A DNA stretch of 36,556 nt from CAZCTC01 sp964501335 (GTDB lineage Bacteria > Chloroflexota > Anaerolineae > B4-G1 > SLSP01): assembly GCA_964501335.1 (NCBI GenBank), contig CAZCTC010000079.1, positions 1 through 36,556 on the forward strand. Reading direction: 5' to 3'. The position numbers and the translations under genes were made by a program. Shown piece by piece: positions 14,836 to 22,195 of this stretch. A model generated the notes under the pieces. The model did not search any database, was not told where the DNA came from, and saw nothing but the letters and a program-made list of their open reading frames with translations. Every line of letters starts with the position of its first letter. Position 1 is the first letter of the stretch.

Positions 14836-14918
14836 CGTTACAACCGTTACAAACGTTACACTCGTTACAGAAAACTCCTATTTTGTAACGGCTGTAACGG
14901 AAATAACAGTTGTAACAG
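14836..14918. other. inverted iteron array, candidate replication origin
   Basis: Four direct copies of CGTTACAnn start at 14836, 14845, 14854 and 14863. After an 11-bp AT-rich spacer, four inverted copies (nnTGTAAC type, one degenerate) start at 14883, 14892, 14901 and 14910. The period is exactly 9 bp on both sides. The array lies 18 bp downstream of the primase-helicase stop in otherwise non-coding DNA. Iterons beside the initiator gene are the hallmark of plasmid and P4-like phage origins. Confidence 0.75.
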
Positions 14919-14932
14919 TTCAAAATAGGGAG
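14875..14932 (+). promoter_or_regulatory. hairpin that can mask the ribosome binding site of the GT87-like gene
   Basis: CTCCTATTTTG (14875-14885) is complementary to CAAAATAGGGAG (14921-14932) except for one bulged base. The right arm contains part of the GGGAGGG Shine-Dalgarno used by the ATG at 14945. In RNA this stem would enclose the inverted iteron half and hide the binding site. Confidence 0.5.
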
Positions 14933-14944
14933 GGCTGAGTTTTG

Positions 14945-15973
14945 ATGAGAAAATCGTGGTTTCCAGCCCTGTTTTTACTTCCCTTCATCCTGGCTTCCGT
15001 GCTGCGCGGGCCTGCGGATTTCGCGGTCTACGCTTTGGCGGTGCGCCAGGTTCTGGGCGGGGCCCGGCTCTATACCGACGCGGTGACCTTCTACTATGCG
15101 CCCTGGGCGGTCCTGGCGTTTGCTCCGTTCGCAGCATTGCCGCCGATCGTCGGCCAGGCGGCGTTCAATGTGGTCTCCATCCTGGCCCTGGTCTGGGCCG
15201 TGACCACGCTTTCCGGCGCTCAGCGGTGGCAGGCGGTGGCGCTGTCCACCACGACCATGTTCTCGGCCTGGCTGATTATGTGCAGCCAGGTGGACGCTCT
15301 GATCCTGGCCGGCGTGGTGCTGGGTTACCTGGCGGTGGAACGGCGGCGGCCCTGGCTCTTCGGCCTGGCGTTGGTCATCCTGGGAATGAAGCCGACCAAT
15401 GTCCTGTTGCCGGCGTTGTTGCTGGGGCTGGCGGTGCTGCGGTGGCCACGGCGCGAGCTGGTGCAGATCGCCGTCCTCCCGGCGCTGGCTCTGGCGGTCG
15501 GCATGGTGCTTGCCGGCCCGGATTGGCCGGTGCGGTTCGTGGCCTATCTCCAGACCCATCCCAATCCGGATCCCTACGGCTTGATCTCGCCCTGGGGCCT
15601 GGCCGTCTATCGGACCTCCCCTTGGGGAAACGTCGGGCCGGTGGTGCTGGGCACGGCCGGGATCGGGGCTCTGGGCTTCACCGTCCTGCAGCGCCATGAC
15701 TTGCGGGAATCCGTGCTGGCGGTGCTGGCTCTGGGCCTGCTGGCTTCGCCGTATGTAATGGTCTATCACGTGATTTACGCAGCGCCGGCGGCGGCGCGCC
15801 TGGCAGAGGCCGATCGGCGCACCGGTGCTCTGCTGGCCGGCATTGCGTTGGTCGATCTGGCCATGTTCTGGTCCGGCCGGGGCTTCTTCCTCTGGCCGGT
15901 CTATGTGGCGGCGGCAGCGCTGTTTTCAATGCTTACGCAACGGAGGAGCTATGAGAACCTGGTGGCGCGGTAA
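14945..15973 (+). CDS. GT87-like (DUF2029) polytopic glycosyltransferase
   Basis: This 342-aa protein has about nine hydrophobic spans. The N-terminal loop 'GPADFAVYALAVRQVLGG' then 'ARLYTDAVTFYYAPW' is the hallmark of GT87/DUF2029 GT-C enzymes, which transfer sugars from polyprenyl-phosphate donors on the outer membrane face. The conserved Asp of 'ADF' is the probable catalytic or metal residue. GGGAGGG lies ten bases upstream of the ATG. It is the first gene after the putative origin and is coupled to the next gene (23-nt overlap). The substrate cannot be inferred. A cell- or particle-surface glycan role fits the neighbouring ligase and GT39 genes. Confidence 0.8.
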   Translation: MRKSWFPALFLLPFILASVLRGPADFAVYALAVRQVLGGARLYTDAVTFYYAPWAVLAFAPFAALPPIVGQAAFNVVSILALVWAVTTLSGAQRWQAVALSTTTMFSAWLIMCSQVDALILAGVVLGYLAVERRRPWLFGLALVILGMKPTNVLLPALLLGLAVLRWPRRELVQIAVLPALALAVGMVLAGPDWPVRFVAYLQTHPNPDPYGLISPWGLAVYRTSPWGNVGPVVLGTAGIGALGFTVLQRHDLRESVLAVLALGLLASPYVMVYHVIYAAPAAARLAEADRRTGALLAGIALVDLAMFWSGRGFFLWPVYVAAAALFSMLTQRRSYENLVAR

Positions 15974-16202
15974 ACCCCTGTCCATAGAAGAAACGCTGAA
16001 AGGAGCTCAACGCATTGTCTACGAAGAGATTCGGCGGATGCTGTCAAATAATAATAATCCATCCATAACGTCTCTCGCAGAGCAGACCGGATATAGTGAA
16101 CCAACAGTATGGAAATCGTTGGCCTACTTGCGTAAAATCGGCGTGATTGAGATGTACCAACCCAAGAAAGGAATGCCGGCCAAATATAGAATTATTAGTT
16201 AA
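15951..16202 (+). CDS. winged-helix transcriptional regulator
   Basis: This 83-aa protein contains an HTH, 'SITSLAEQTGYSEPTVWKSL', then a wing, 'LRKIGVIEMYQPKKGMPAKY'. That is a GntR/MarR-like wHTH without an effector domain. GGAGGAGCT directly precedes the ATG, which lies inside the end of the GT87-like gene. The base composition shifts towards AT in its second half. A perfect 18-bp palindrome overlaps its stop codon and could be its own operator, controlling the O-antigen-ligase-like gene beyond. Confidence 0.75.
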   Translation: MRTWWRGKPLSIEETLKGAQRIVYEEIRRMLSNNNNPSITSLAEQTGYSEPTVWKSLAYLRKIGVIEMYQPKKGMPAKYRIIS

Positions 16203-16212
16203 TATTAACTAA
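16195..16212. promoter_or_regulatory. perfect 18-bp palindrome, candidate wHTH operator
   Basis: TTAGTTAATATTAACTAA is fully self-complementary. It spans the stop codon of the wHTH gene and lies before the 16229/16265 start of the ligase-like gene, in the only AT-rich patch of this operon. Size and symmetry fit a dimeric winged-helix site. Confidence 0.6.
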
Positions 16213-16228
16213 CTGCCTAAGTTTTTTA

Positions 16229-17140
16229 GTGGGTTTCTCTGGCTCACTCTGCTACTATTGTGTCATGGTCGCCAACCAGAGACTGACAAGGAGCGCTTCC
16301 GGCGCCGTCTGGGGTGCGCCGGCTCTGGCGCTCCTTGTTGCGTCTATCGGCTCAATCTGTCGGGCCGATTCATTCTTCTGGTTCCTGGTCTGGTGCGGTT
16401 ACGGTCTGTGGTATCTGGCAATGGTCCGATTGCCGGTACGGTACCTTGAAACTGGTTTACGGGTGGTCGCCGGAGTTGCCGCAGCTCTCCCCCTGGCTGC
16501 GGCGCTCCGGCAAGGTCTGCGCCCGGAAGTGCTGAGCCTGAACCCCAACGCTTACGCCTCGCTGCTCCTGCTGTTGATCCCCTGGTTGCCGGGGCCTGGG
16601 CTTTTTGTGGGCTTGGCGGCTTTGGGGATCACCGGCAGCCGCGGCGCCTGGCTGGCCCTGCTGGTGGCCATGGTGGCATTACGGAGTGAGCGCCGGGTAA
16701 AGGTCGCCGCGTTGATGATTGCCCCAGCCCTGGTGGCGGCGTTGATCTGGATACGGCCGGAGACGGTAACGGCGCGGGTTTCAGTGTGGTCCGAGGCGGT
16801 AATTTTGTTTTCACAACGGCCGTTCATCGGCTGGGGCCCAGGTACTTATCACTGGCTTTCGTCGATCGAGGCGGGGAAGTCCCATCCCGACAATGCGCTG
16901 TTGGCAGTCCTGGCCGAGCAAGGACTGATCGGCGCGGCGGCCTGGCTTTGGGCCGTGGTCAAGGTATGGCGGCGGGTAGCGGTGTCAGGGGAACGCCGGG
17001 AGCTGCTGGCCCTGACAGCCTTCGGGCTGCATCAACTGGTCGATTCTACGTTTTTCAATCCGTTAGTTGGGATAACAGCGCTGGAAATCCTGGCGCTGAG
17101 CATAAATTCTCAGGAGGTTTCAAATGGACGACATTCGTGA
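16229..17140 (+). CDS. O-antigen ligase/polymerase-like membrane protein (Wzy_C/WaaL family)
   Basis: This 303-aa protein has about eight to nine spans. Signature segments are 'LSLNPNAYASLLLLLIPW', 'TGSRGAWLALLVAM', then 'RVSVWSEAVILFSQRPFIGW', then 'SHPDNALLAVLAEQGLIGA'. They match the Wzy_C pattern, with the conserved GSRGA Arg, the periplasmic GxG...H loop and the HxxN-x-E-x-G block. Family enzymes ligate or polymerise lipid-linked glycans, or glycosylate proteins. Start either GTG 16229 or ATG 16265. Neither has a strong Shine-Dalgarno. The 3' end overlaps the next gene by 17 nt. It is shorter than typical WaaL proteins (about 400 aa). Confidence 0.8.
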   Translation: MGFSGSLCYYCVMVANQRLTRSASGAVWGAPALALLVASIGSICRADSFFWFLVWCGYGLWYLAMVRLPVRYLETGLRVVAGVAAALPLAAALRQGLRPEVLSLNPNAYASLLLLLIPWLPGPGLFVGLAALGITGSRGAWLALLVAMVALRSERRVKVAALMIAPALVAALIWIRPETVTARVSVWSEAVILFSQRPFIGWGPGTYHWLSSIEAGKSHPDNALLAVLAEQGLIGAAAWLWAVVKVWRRVAVSGERRELLALTAFGLHQLVDSTFFNPLVGITALEILALSINSQEVSNGRHS

Positions 17141-17318
17141 TGCGTTGGAAAGCCTGCCCTGGTGGGCCTGGTTGCTGGTGTTGTTCGCCGGGACGGGGTT
17201 GCTGGTAGCGATCCTCTATTTCATGGGCGTGCCGACATGGGTGATCTTCGCCACAGTCGGCGCGGTGGCAGTCGGCGGTCTGTTCGGCTTTGCGAAGTCG
17301 TTGTTCAGCGGGGGATAG
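17124..17318 (+). CDS. small two-span membrane protein
   Basis: This 64-aa protein starts with an acidic MDDIRDALE, followed by spans at about 13-32 and 37-58 with the Gly-rich 'GAVAVGGLFGFAKSLFSGG'. AGGAGG is seven bases before the ATG. It overlaps the ligase-like gene. Size and composition resemble small pilin-, holin- or coat-like proteins, but no family was recognised. Confidence 0.7.
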   Translation: MDDIRDALESLPWWAWLLVLFAGTGLLVAILYFMGVPTWVIFATVGAVAVGGLFGFAKSLFSGG

Positions 17319-17321
17319 GCA

Positions 17322-17540
17322 ATGGATGAGCCGCAAACACCGGAAGTACAACCGGAACCTGCAACTCAACCGGAAGTTGTCCGGACTGGGGGTCTGGTGG
17401 CCTGGGCCGCCGACCATCCCAACGCCATGTGGGCGGCGCTCCTGGTTTTGGCTACACCGTATTTCGTTTTCTGTTTCGGCGTCGCCGTGGCAATGGCGAA
17501 CGCCTTGATGACGGGGTGTCCTTCCTGTACTGGAGGCTGA
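17322..17540 (+). CDS. small single-span membrane protein
   Basis: This 72-aa protein has a Pro/Glu/Gln-rich N-terminus (PQTPEVQPEPATQPEV), one or two close hydrophobic helices (about 36-62) and a C-terminal CPSC motif. It begins three bases after the preceding stop and ends one base before the next start. Function unknown. Part of a series of small membrane genes. Confidence 0.65.
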   Translation: MDEPQTPEVQPEPATQPEVVRTGGLVAWAADHPNAMWAALLVLATPYFVFCFGVAVAMANALMTGCPSCTGG

Positions 17541-17541
17541 A

Positions 17542-17727
17542 ATGGCGTGGGCCTCCTTTGTGGCGGCGCGGGATACGCGAGCCGGCAGTCTATTCATGGT
17601 GGGGGTGGTTTGTGCAATCATCATCTGGCTGTTCCCTCCGAAGTGGCGGCCCTGGCTGGCGATTCTATTGCTATTGGGTCTCGCTTATGCCGGGCTTGGC
17701 GCTGCGGGTCTACCTGGCGCTTTCTAA
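17542..17727 (+). CDS. small two-span membrane protein
   Basis: This 61-aa protein has hydrophobic stretches at about 15-31 and 37-58. TGGAGG lies before the ATG. Its last 40 nt overlap the start of the GT39-like gene in another frame. Function unknown. Confidence 0.6.
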   Translation: MAWASFVAARDTRAGSLFMVGVVCAIIIWLFPPKWRPWLAILLLLGLAYAGLGAAGLPGAF

Positions 17728-19102
17728 GGAAGCGCTGTGGTATGACGAAGTCTTCAGCATCCTGGTGGCGCGCCTGCCGTTGCCGCAATTGCTGGCCGCC
17801 ACGGCCGGTGACGTGCATCCCCCCCTGTATTACCTTTTACTCAAAGCCTGGTTGTGGTGCTGGGCGGCGCTGCCGGTCGAAGCGGCGGCGCGGTCTTTCT
17901 CGTTGTACCTCAGCCTGATTACCTTGATCCTTTTCGGTATGGCGTTGCAGCGACTGGGGCTGAGCCTGAAACAAATGGCGGTGGCCGGGATACTGGCGGT
18001 CTACTTTCCCAGCCTGATCTACTTTGCCGCCGAGGCCAGGATGTACGCCTTGCTGGAATTCGAGGTGATGGCCGGATTGCTGGCCCTGACGGATCGCCGG
18101 TGGTGGGTGCGGATCTTCGGCGGCGGCTTCGCCCTGGGGGCGTTGGCCTGGACCCACAACGTGGGATTGTTCTATGCCGCCACCCTGGCCGGCATGACCC
18201 TGATCCTGCGTTGGAAGCAGCCGCGAGTGATCGGCGAGCTGGCCACGGCCGGCACGCTGGCGGCGGTAGCCTGGCTGCCCTGGGCTGTCGTTCTACTGAA
18301 CCAGATTAAAGTCGCCCAGGCCGGATACTGGACCTGGCTGCCGGACGCAGGCACGCTGGCTTACATGACATTCCGGGCAGTCTTTTATCCTACCTGGCTC
18401 CCGGACATTGATCCGCTCTGCCTGGTCATGATGCCGATATTGGCCTGGGCATTGATGCCGGCCTTATACCAGGCCGATCGAAAGGCCCCGGCTTTGCTGC
18501 TGGGGACGTTGGGACTGGCCTTGCTGTTGGTGGCGGTTTCCTGGGTTACCGGCGTCGGCATCCTGATGCACCGGTCGCTGGTGCCGGCGGCGTTTTTCCT
18601 GGCGGCCGCTCTATCTTTGCTTTGGGAGCGGATCGAGCAGCGCCTGGTGCTGGCGGCATTGTTCCTGGGCTGTCTGGGAATGGACGCCGGGTATCTAAAC
18701 GGCAAGCAAATCAACGACAGTCGGGTTTTAACACTGATCTCCGAACGGGAGCAAGCTGGAGATATCCTGTACAGCTCCACATCGGCCATGTTGCCGGCGT
18801 TGCTTTATGTGGATCTGCCGGTCGTGTTCATGCCTCCCGATCGTGGGATCCGCGAAGGTCTGTCATTGCAGACCATGCAGGCCCTCGGGTTGACGTTGGC
18901 CCGACCGGAGCAGTTGCCGACTGGGCGGATCTGGGTGATCGACACGGAGTTGCCGCAGAGTACACCTGATGAACGCCGGACGATGGAACGGTTCCTACGG
19001 GAATGTCCTGGAACGCTCATTGATTATGAAACTTCTGACGGCGATGTAGCGCGGAGTGCGTTATGGTTAATCGAACCATGTCCAACCTTGTCGCCACGTT
19101 GA
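17687..19102 (+). CDS. GT39/PMT-like glycosyltransferase (GT-C fold)
   Basis: This 471-aa polytopic protein has the diagnostic first loop 'ALWYDEVFSILVARLPL', with the acidic DE pair expected in PMT_2/ArnT-like enzymes. 'GDVHPPLYYLLLKAW' follows, the D-x-HPPLYY motif. Around ten spans are seen, then a C-terminal soluble domain of about 150 residues. Such enzymes move a sugar from a polyprenyl-phosphate donor to protein or lipid outside the membrane. The frame is open much further upstream. ATG 17687 is chosen because the DE loop then lies right after the first strand, as in the family, though the Shine-Dalgarno is weak. The 3' end overlaps the FtsK gene by 40 nt. Confidence 0.85.
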   Translation: MPGLALRVYLALSKEALWYDEVFSILVARLPLPQLLAATAGDVHPPLYYLLLKAWLWCWAALPVEAAARSFSLYLSLITLILFGMALQRLGLSLKQMAVAGILAVYFPSLIYFAAEARMYALLEFEVMAGLLALTDRRWWVRIFGGGFALGALAWTHNVGLFYAATLAGMTLILRWKQPRVIGELATAGTLAAVAWLPWAVVLLNQIKVAQAGYWTWLPDAGTLAYMTFRAVFYPTWLPDIDPLCLVMMPILAWALMPALYQADRKAPALLLGTLGLALLLVAVSWVTGVGILMHRSLVPAAFFLAAALSLLWERIEQRLVLAALFLGCLGMDAGYLNGKQINDSRVLTLISEREQAGDILYSSTSAMLPALLYVDLPVVFMPPDRGIREGLSLQTMQALGLTLARPEQLPTGRIWVIDTELPQSTPDERRTMERFLRECPGTLIDYETSDGDVARSALWLIEPCPTLSPR

Positions 19103-21138
19103 TCGCCCGGCTGCGGCCGTCGCCAGTAGCGCCGGTGCAAAATGCACCGGATGATGTCCCGGCGGCAGAGGATGTGCAGGTTATAGCTGAACCTGAACCG
19201 GTGTCTGCGGCGCAGCCAGGACTGTGGGCCTGGCTAAAGTTTTCCCGGCCGGAAACTGAGGCAGAACATCAAACCAGGATGGACCTGGCTGACGAGAAAC
19301 GAAAGGCCAAAGAGCTGCAAGAGCTGGAGCGCAACAAGCTCAAGGTCACGCGCCGGCTGAAGCGTGATTTGCAGCGGGAGATGAACCGGGCCATCAAGCG
19401 GCTCATTGCCCGGCTGACTCAGATGGAGCTGGCCTGGTTCTCTGCCGGCAAGGCCAAGAAAATTTCACAGCTTCGCTTTGTAGAAAAGGTAGCCACACCG
19501 GCCGCCATCTATTTGCGGATCGACACGGTGCGGATGCCGAGGGGCGTCAAAACCTCGGACATCGACCAGCCGGAAGTCTTACAGGATCTCGGGCTTTCGG
19601 TAGGCGCGCCGGTGCGGGCGTATAGCCATTATGAGCATGGCTTCTGGTTGATCGTGGAACGGGCCAACGGCCTGGCCTCGATCCCGAACTATTTGGAATA
19701 TGCCGAAGTCGCCAACCTGATGCCGGACAGCGCCCGGATGACGGATATTCCCCTGGGGATGGGGTCCAACCAGCGTTTTTACCATTTCGACCTGGCCGAT
19801 GCGCCGCATGTCCTGGTGGCCGGGGCGACCGGCTTCGGCAAGTCGGTCATGATTCACAACTTGCTGACCGGCCTGATGCGCCGGTCGAAGCCTTCCCAGG
19901 TCCGACTGGTGCTGTGCGACCTGAAAGGAGGCATCGAGCTGGGCGTCTATGAGGGCGTACCGCACCTTTACGATCAGCGCCGGCAGTCGAAGCTGGAGAC
20001 CCTGCCGGAGCCGGAGGAAGGGGCGGCGGAGTCGGTGGACATCGACAACCTGGCCTGGATCGACGCGACGGCCGCGCCGGTTCCCGAAGCGCCAGGGAAA
20101 AAGAAAGCCTTCATCATCGAGCCACGGGTCTACGATCGGCGGGAAGATGTGGCTCCGCTCCTGCTCCAGCTCTATTACGAGCTGGAGCGGCGCAACCAGC
20201 TCTTTAAAAAGGACCACGTCCGTGACCTCAACGGCTGGAACTACAAGCACCACGGCCCGCGCTATTTGCCCCGGATCATCTGTGTGATCGACGAGATTGC
20301 CAATGTGATGCTGGACAAAAAGGAACGCACCGAAGTGGAACGCCTGCTGGCCGACATCGCGGCCCGAGGCAGAGCGCCGGGCATCCACCTGGTGATTGCC
20401 ACCCAGCGGCCGAGCGTCGATGTGATCACCGGCCTGATCAAAGCCAACTTCCCGACGCGCATTGCCTTCAATACGGCGTCGCAGGCCGACAGCCGCGTTA
20501 TCCTGGATAATTCGGCCGCGTCCGGCCTGGGCGTGCCGGGGCGCCTGATCTTCCAGCAGGATCAGAAGCACTTTGTCTGCCAGGCGCCGTTCGTCAGCGA
20601 GTCCTTTGTCCAGGATCTGGTGGGCAATCTCATCGAAGGTAAGGTGATTGAAGAAGTCCACCACAGCGTCAGCCGGCAGGATATGGCGCGGTATGTCTTG
20701 GCGGAAGAGGCCGGGTATCTGGGCATCGACCGGATCTACGCCCGCTTCCGCGGGCAGGGGATCACCCATGAAGATGTGCGGAACTGGGTGGCGGAGATCC
20801 AGGTAAGGAAAGAGCCTTTGCAGGTAGACGAAAAATTCTACGGGCTCCAGACCGACAAGCGCGGCCGGCTGCGTCTGGTGGAGCTGGGGCCGGACGGCAA
20901 ACCAGTCATTCCCCAGGTCACGCCGGAGGATCTCTTCCGCTGGGCCTTGGAAGAGAACGAAGGAAAGTTCGATGTGCGCCGGGTCTACGGAGCTTTCCGA
21001 AAATCGATCTCGGAAAAGCAGGTCCGGGAAATTGCCGCCGCTTTTGAAGACAAAGAGATCCAGATCGGCCGGCGCAAATTCAAGCTGGAAGCCGGTCGCG
21101 GCACGCAGTCCCGCCGGCTGTTGCAGGTGACGCAATGA
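19063..21138 (+). CDS. FtsK/SpoIIIE-family DNA translocase with duplicated C-terminal wHTH-like module
   Basis: This 691-aa protein has an N-terminal basic coiled-coil region (about 65-125) and no obvious membrane span. The FtsK motor shows 'VLVAGATGFGKS' (Walker A, K260), 'IICVIDEIANVML' (Walker B, D410/E411) and 'GIHLVIATQRPSVDVITGLI' (FtsK signature, about 440-459). 'DSRVILDNSAASGLG' follows. The C-terminus has two similar segments, 'EAGYLGIDRIYARFRGQGIT' and 'NEGKFDVRRVYGAFRKSIS', each like half of a wHTH or FtsK-gamma-type unit. GGAG lies seven bases before ATG 19063. ATG 19078 is an alternative. In mobile elements such motors drive double-stranded DNA transfer (Streptomyces TraB-type) or packaging. 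The absence of N-terminal spans is unlike cellular FtsK. Confidence 0.9.
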   Translation: MVNRTMSNLVATLIARLRPSPVAPVQNAPDDVPAAEDVQVIAEPEPVSAAQPGLWAWLKFSRPETEAEHQTRMDLADEKRKAKELQELERNKLKVTRRLKRDLQREMNRAIKRLIARLTQMELAWFSAGKAKKISQLRFVEKVATPAAIYLRIDTVRMPRGVKTSDIDQPEVLQDLGLSVGAPVRAYSHYEHGFWLIVERANGLASIPNYLEYAEVANLMPDSARMTDIPLGMGSNQRFYHFDLADAPHVLVAGATGFGKSVMIHNLLTGLMRRSKPSQVRLVLCDLKGGIELGVYEGVPHLYDQRRQSKLETLPEPEEGAAESVDIDNLAWIDATAAPVPEAPGKKKAFIIEPRVYDRREDVAPLLLQLYYELERRNQLFKKDHVRDLNGWNYKHHGPRYLPRIICVIDEIANVMLDKKERTEVERLLADIAARGRAPGIHLVIATQRPSVDVITGLIKANFPTRIAFNTASQADSRVILDNSAASGLGVPGRLIFQQDQKHFVCQAPFVSESFVQDLVGNLIEGKVIEEVHHSVSRQDMARYVLAEEAGYLGIDRIYARFRGQGITHEDVRNWVAEIQVRKEPLQVDEKFYGLQTDKRGRLRLVELGPDGKPVIPQVTPEDLFRWALEENEGKFDVRRVYGAFRKSISEKQVREIAAAFEDKEIQIGRRKFKLEAGRGTQSRRLLQVTQ

Positions 21139-21481
21139 GCGGCTTGTGTGGTGTGTGTTGTGTGGCGAATATTGTAGCCGAACTGCCCACCCTGGACACA
21201 GGCAAAAGCCCTGCCACAGAACGCACAAACTGTGGGCAGACCCTCACCCACTTCCCCCAGGGCTTTCTTATGTCCCGCAAAGGGCACTTTTCTCGCCAGA
21301 TACGACGCGCTGTGCGAAGCAGGAAGAGAGAGTTTTTTGTTTATTTTTTCGCGCGCCGCAGACGGCGCGCGAAAAAATGGATCTTTTTGGTTTACGCCCG
21401 ATCGGCGCCTGCTTTGTGGGAGAGGGCGAGAGGGGAATCAGAAACCGGAACCCGGCATTACGAGCACTCAGAAGCTCCCTG
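21139..21481. other. gene-poor stretch after the translocase
   Basis: No convincing gene is seen. The first 25 bp are G/T-rich (GTGTGGTGTGTGTTGTGTGG). Short frames here contain scattered Cys pairs but also disagree with each other and run into the hairpin at 21344. One plus-frame segment, 'CPAKGTFLARYDALC', resembles a zinc-binding half-site and may be the remains of a small gene. Confidence 0.4.
21344..21377. repeat. T-rich/A-rich palindromic hairpin, copy 1
   Basis: TTTTTTCGCGCGCCG and CGGCGCGCGAAAAAA form a perfect 15-bp stem with a CAGA loop. The T-run is 5' and the A-run 3', the reverse of a terminator. The right half, extended by TGG, recurs at 30373-30390 without its left partner. Hairpins of the same plan but different stem sequence lie at 28391 and 30523. 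Confidence 0.75.
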
Positions 21482-21664
21482 GCCCTCTATCCCCCTGCCC
21501 CCTTTCCCCCAAAGACGCAGATGGGGGAAAGGGGGATCAGAAGTCGGCATCACGAGCGTCCGGCTCCCCTCCTTCCCCCACAGAGCCGGCATCGATCGGG
21601 AGACTTAGATCCTTTCCCTGTCGTTCGTTGGGGGAAGGAGGGGCAGGGGGGAGGATGAGGGCCA
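21482..21664. repeat. G/C-asymmetric inverted-terminus repeat, copy E
   Basis: It starts GCCCTCTATCCCCCTGCCCC and ends GGGGGGAGGATGAGGGCCA. An internal hairpin has loop AAGACGCAGATG, as in copy C. A second internal hairpin contains CGGCATCGATCGGGAGACTT, shared in part with copy B. It sits directly before the 21675 gene. Confidence 0.85.
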
Positions 21665-21674
21665 AAGGAGTCCT

Positions 21675-21857
21675 ATGGAAACAATAACTGAAACGCAGAC
21701 CTTTACCACAACGATTTACACCACGACCTTACCCTCGGGTGGGCAGGGGGTGGTGGTGGCGCGGGCCGACTTCGGGGATCTGCTGATCTTCGCGGCGTTG
21801 TTGTTGCTGGTCTTCATCCAGTTTGCGCGCTGGACCCGCGAGTGGGGGCGACGATGA
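21675..21857 (+). CDS. small single-span membrane protein
   Basis: This 60-aa protein has a Thr-rich N-terminus (TITETQTFTTTIYTTTLPSG), one hydrophobic helix (about 35-50) and a basic C-terminus (RWTREWGRR). AAAGGAG lies four bases before the ATG. The Thr-rich outside and basic inside predict an N-out, C-in topology. It resembles small virion or pilus subunits in build only. Confidence 0.7.
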   Translation: METITETQTFTTTIYTTTLPSGGQGVVVARADFGDLLIFAALLLLVFIQFARWTREWGRR

Positions 21858-21961
21858 CGATCATCGTTTTGGGATTGCTGGTGTTGTTTCCGGTGTCCAT
21901 TGTCGCCGATATGATGGGCGTGCTCCTGGTGCGGCTGTGGAAATCATGGGAGTCAATATGA
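21854..21961 (+). CDS. 35-aa single-span membrane peptide
   Basis: This short gene has ATG at 21854 overlapping the preceding stop (ATGA) and TGA overlapping the next start. The translation, 'MTIIVLGLLVLFPVSIVAD' and then MMGVLLVRLWKSWESI, is almost all hydrophobic with a short basic tail. Overlaps on both sides support real, coupled translation. Function unknown. Confidence 0.55.
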   Translation: MTIIVLGLLVLFPVSIVADMMGVLLVRLWKSWESI

Positions 21962-22128
21962 TCGGCGACTTTGAAGCCTTTGCGGCGGTGGTCGCCCGGC
22001 CGCTGGTGGAGCTGGCGGTCGGGGTGGTTATCGGGATCACCTTGACCTTATCCGCGGTGACGCCGTTTCGGGCCTGGGTTGCCCGGCAATCCGCCGAAGC
22101 GCCCCGCGAGAAAGGAGGTGAGTCGTAA
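21958..22128 (+). CDS. 56-aa single-span membrane protein
   Basis: An acidic N-terminus (MIGDFEAFAAVVARP) precedes a hydrophobic helix (about 19-38) and a charged tail (PREKGGES). GGAG lies five bases upstream of ATG 21958. ATG 21946 in the same frame is an alternative. The start overlaps the stop of the 35-aa peptide. Function unknown. Confidence 0.65.
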   Translation: MIGDFEAFAAVVARPLVELAVGVVIGITLTLSAVTPFRAWVARQSAEAPREKGGES

Positions 22129-22176
22129 CCTTAACGGCAGCGGGCGGTTGAGAGTCTAAAAATCCATCTGATTTCA

Positions 22177-22192
22177 GGCACAGGGAGGTGCC
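22177..22192 (+). promoter_or_regulatory. hairpin presenting the Shine-Dalgarno in its loop
   Basis: GGCAC (22177-22181) and GTGCC (22188-22192) form a 5-bp stem whose loop is AGGGAG, the Shine-Dalgarno of the 22196 gene. An exposed SD in a loop can raise translation, or be a protein or RNA control point. The preceding gap of about 65 bp breaks the otherwise overlapping gene chain. Confidence 0.5.
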
Positions 22193-22195
22193 ATT

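Noticed and set aside
14836..14918. possible CRISPR-like array
   Set aside because: The units are only 9 bp with 2-bp variable positions and occur in mirror-image orientation. There are no spacers of CRISPR size and no cas genes.
14597..14923. minus-strand frame with repeated Cys-Asn-x-Cys units
   Set aside because: The repeats are the translation of the 9-bp iterons, and the rest is antisense to the primase C-terminus.
19579..21228. 549-codon minus-strand open frame
   Set aside because: It is antisense to the FtsK-type gene, whose motifs are unambiguous. No ribosome binding site or recognisable domain.
21135..21608. 157-codon frame beginning ATGA-coupled to the FtsK stop, with Cys pairs near the start
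   Set aside because: It passes through a palindromic hairpin and most of repeat copy E, and competing frames look equally good. At most a decayed small zinc protein remains.
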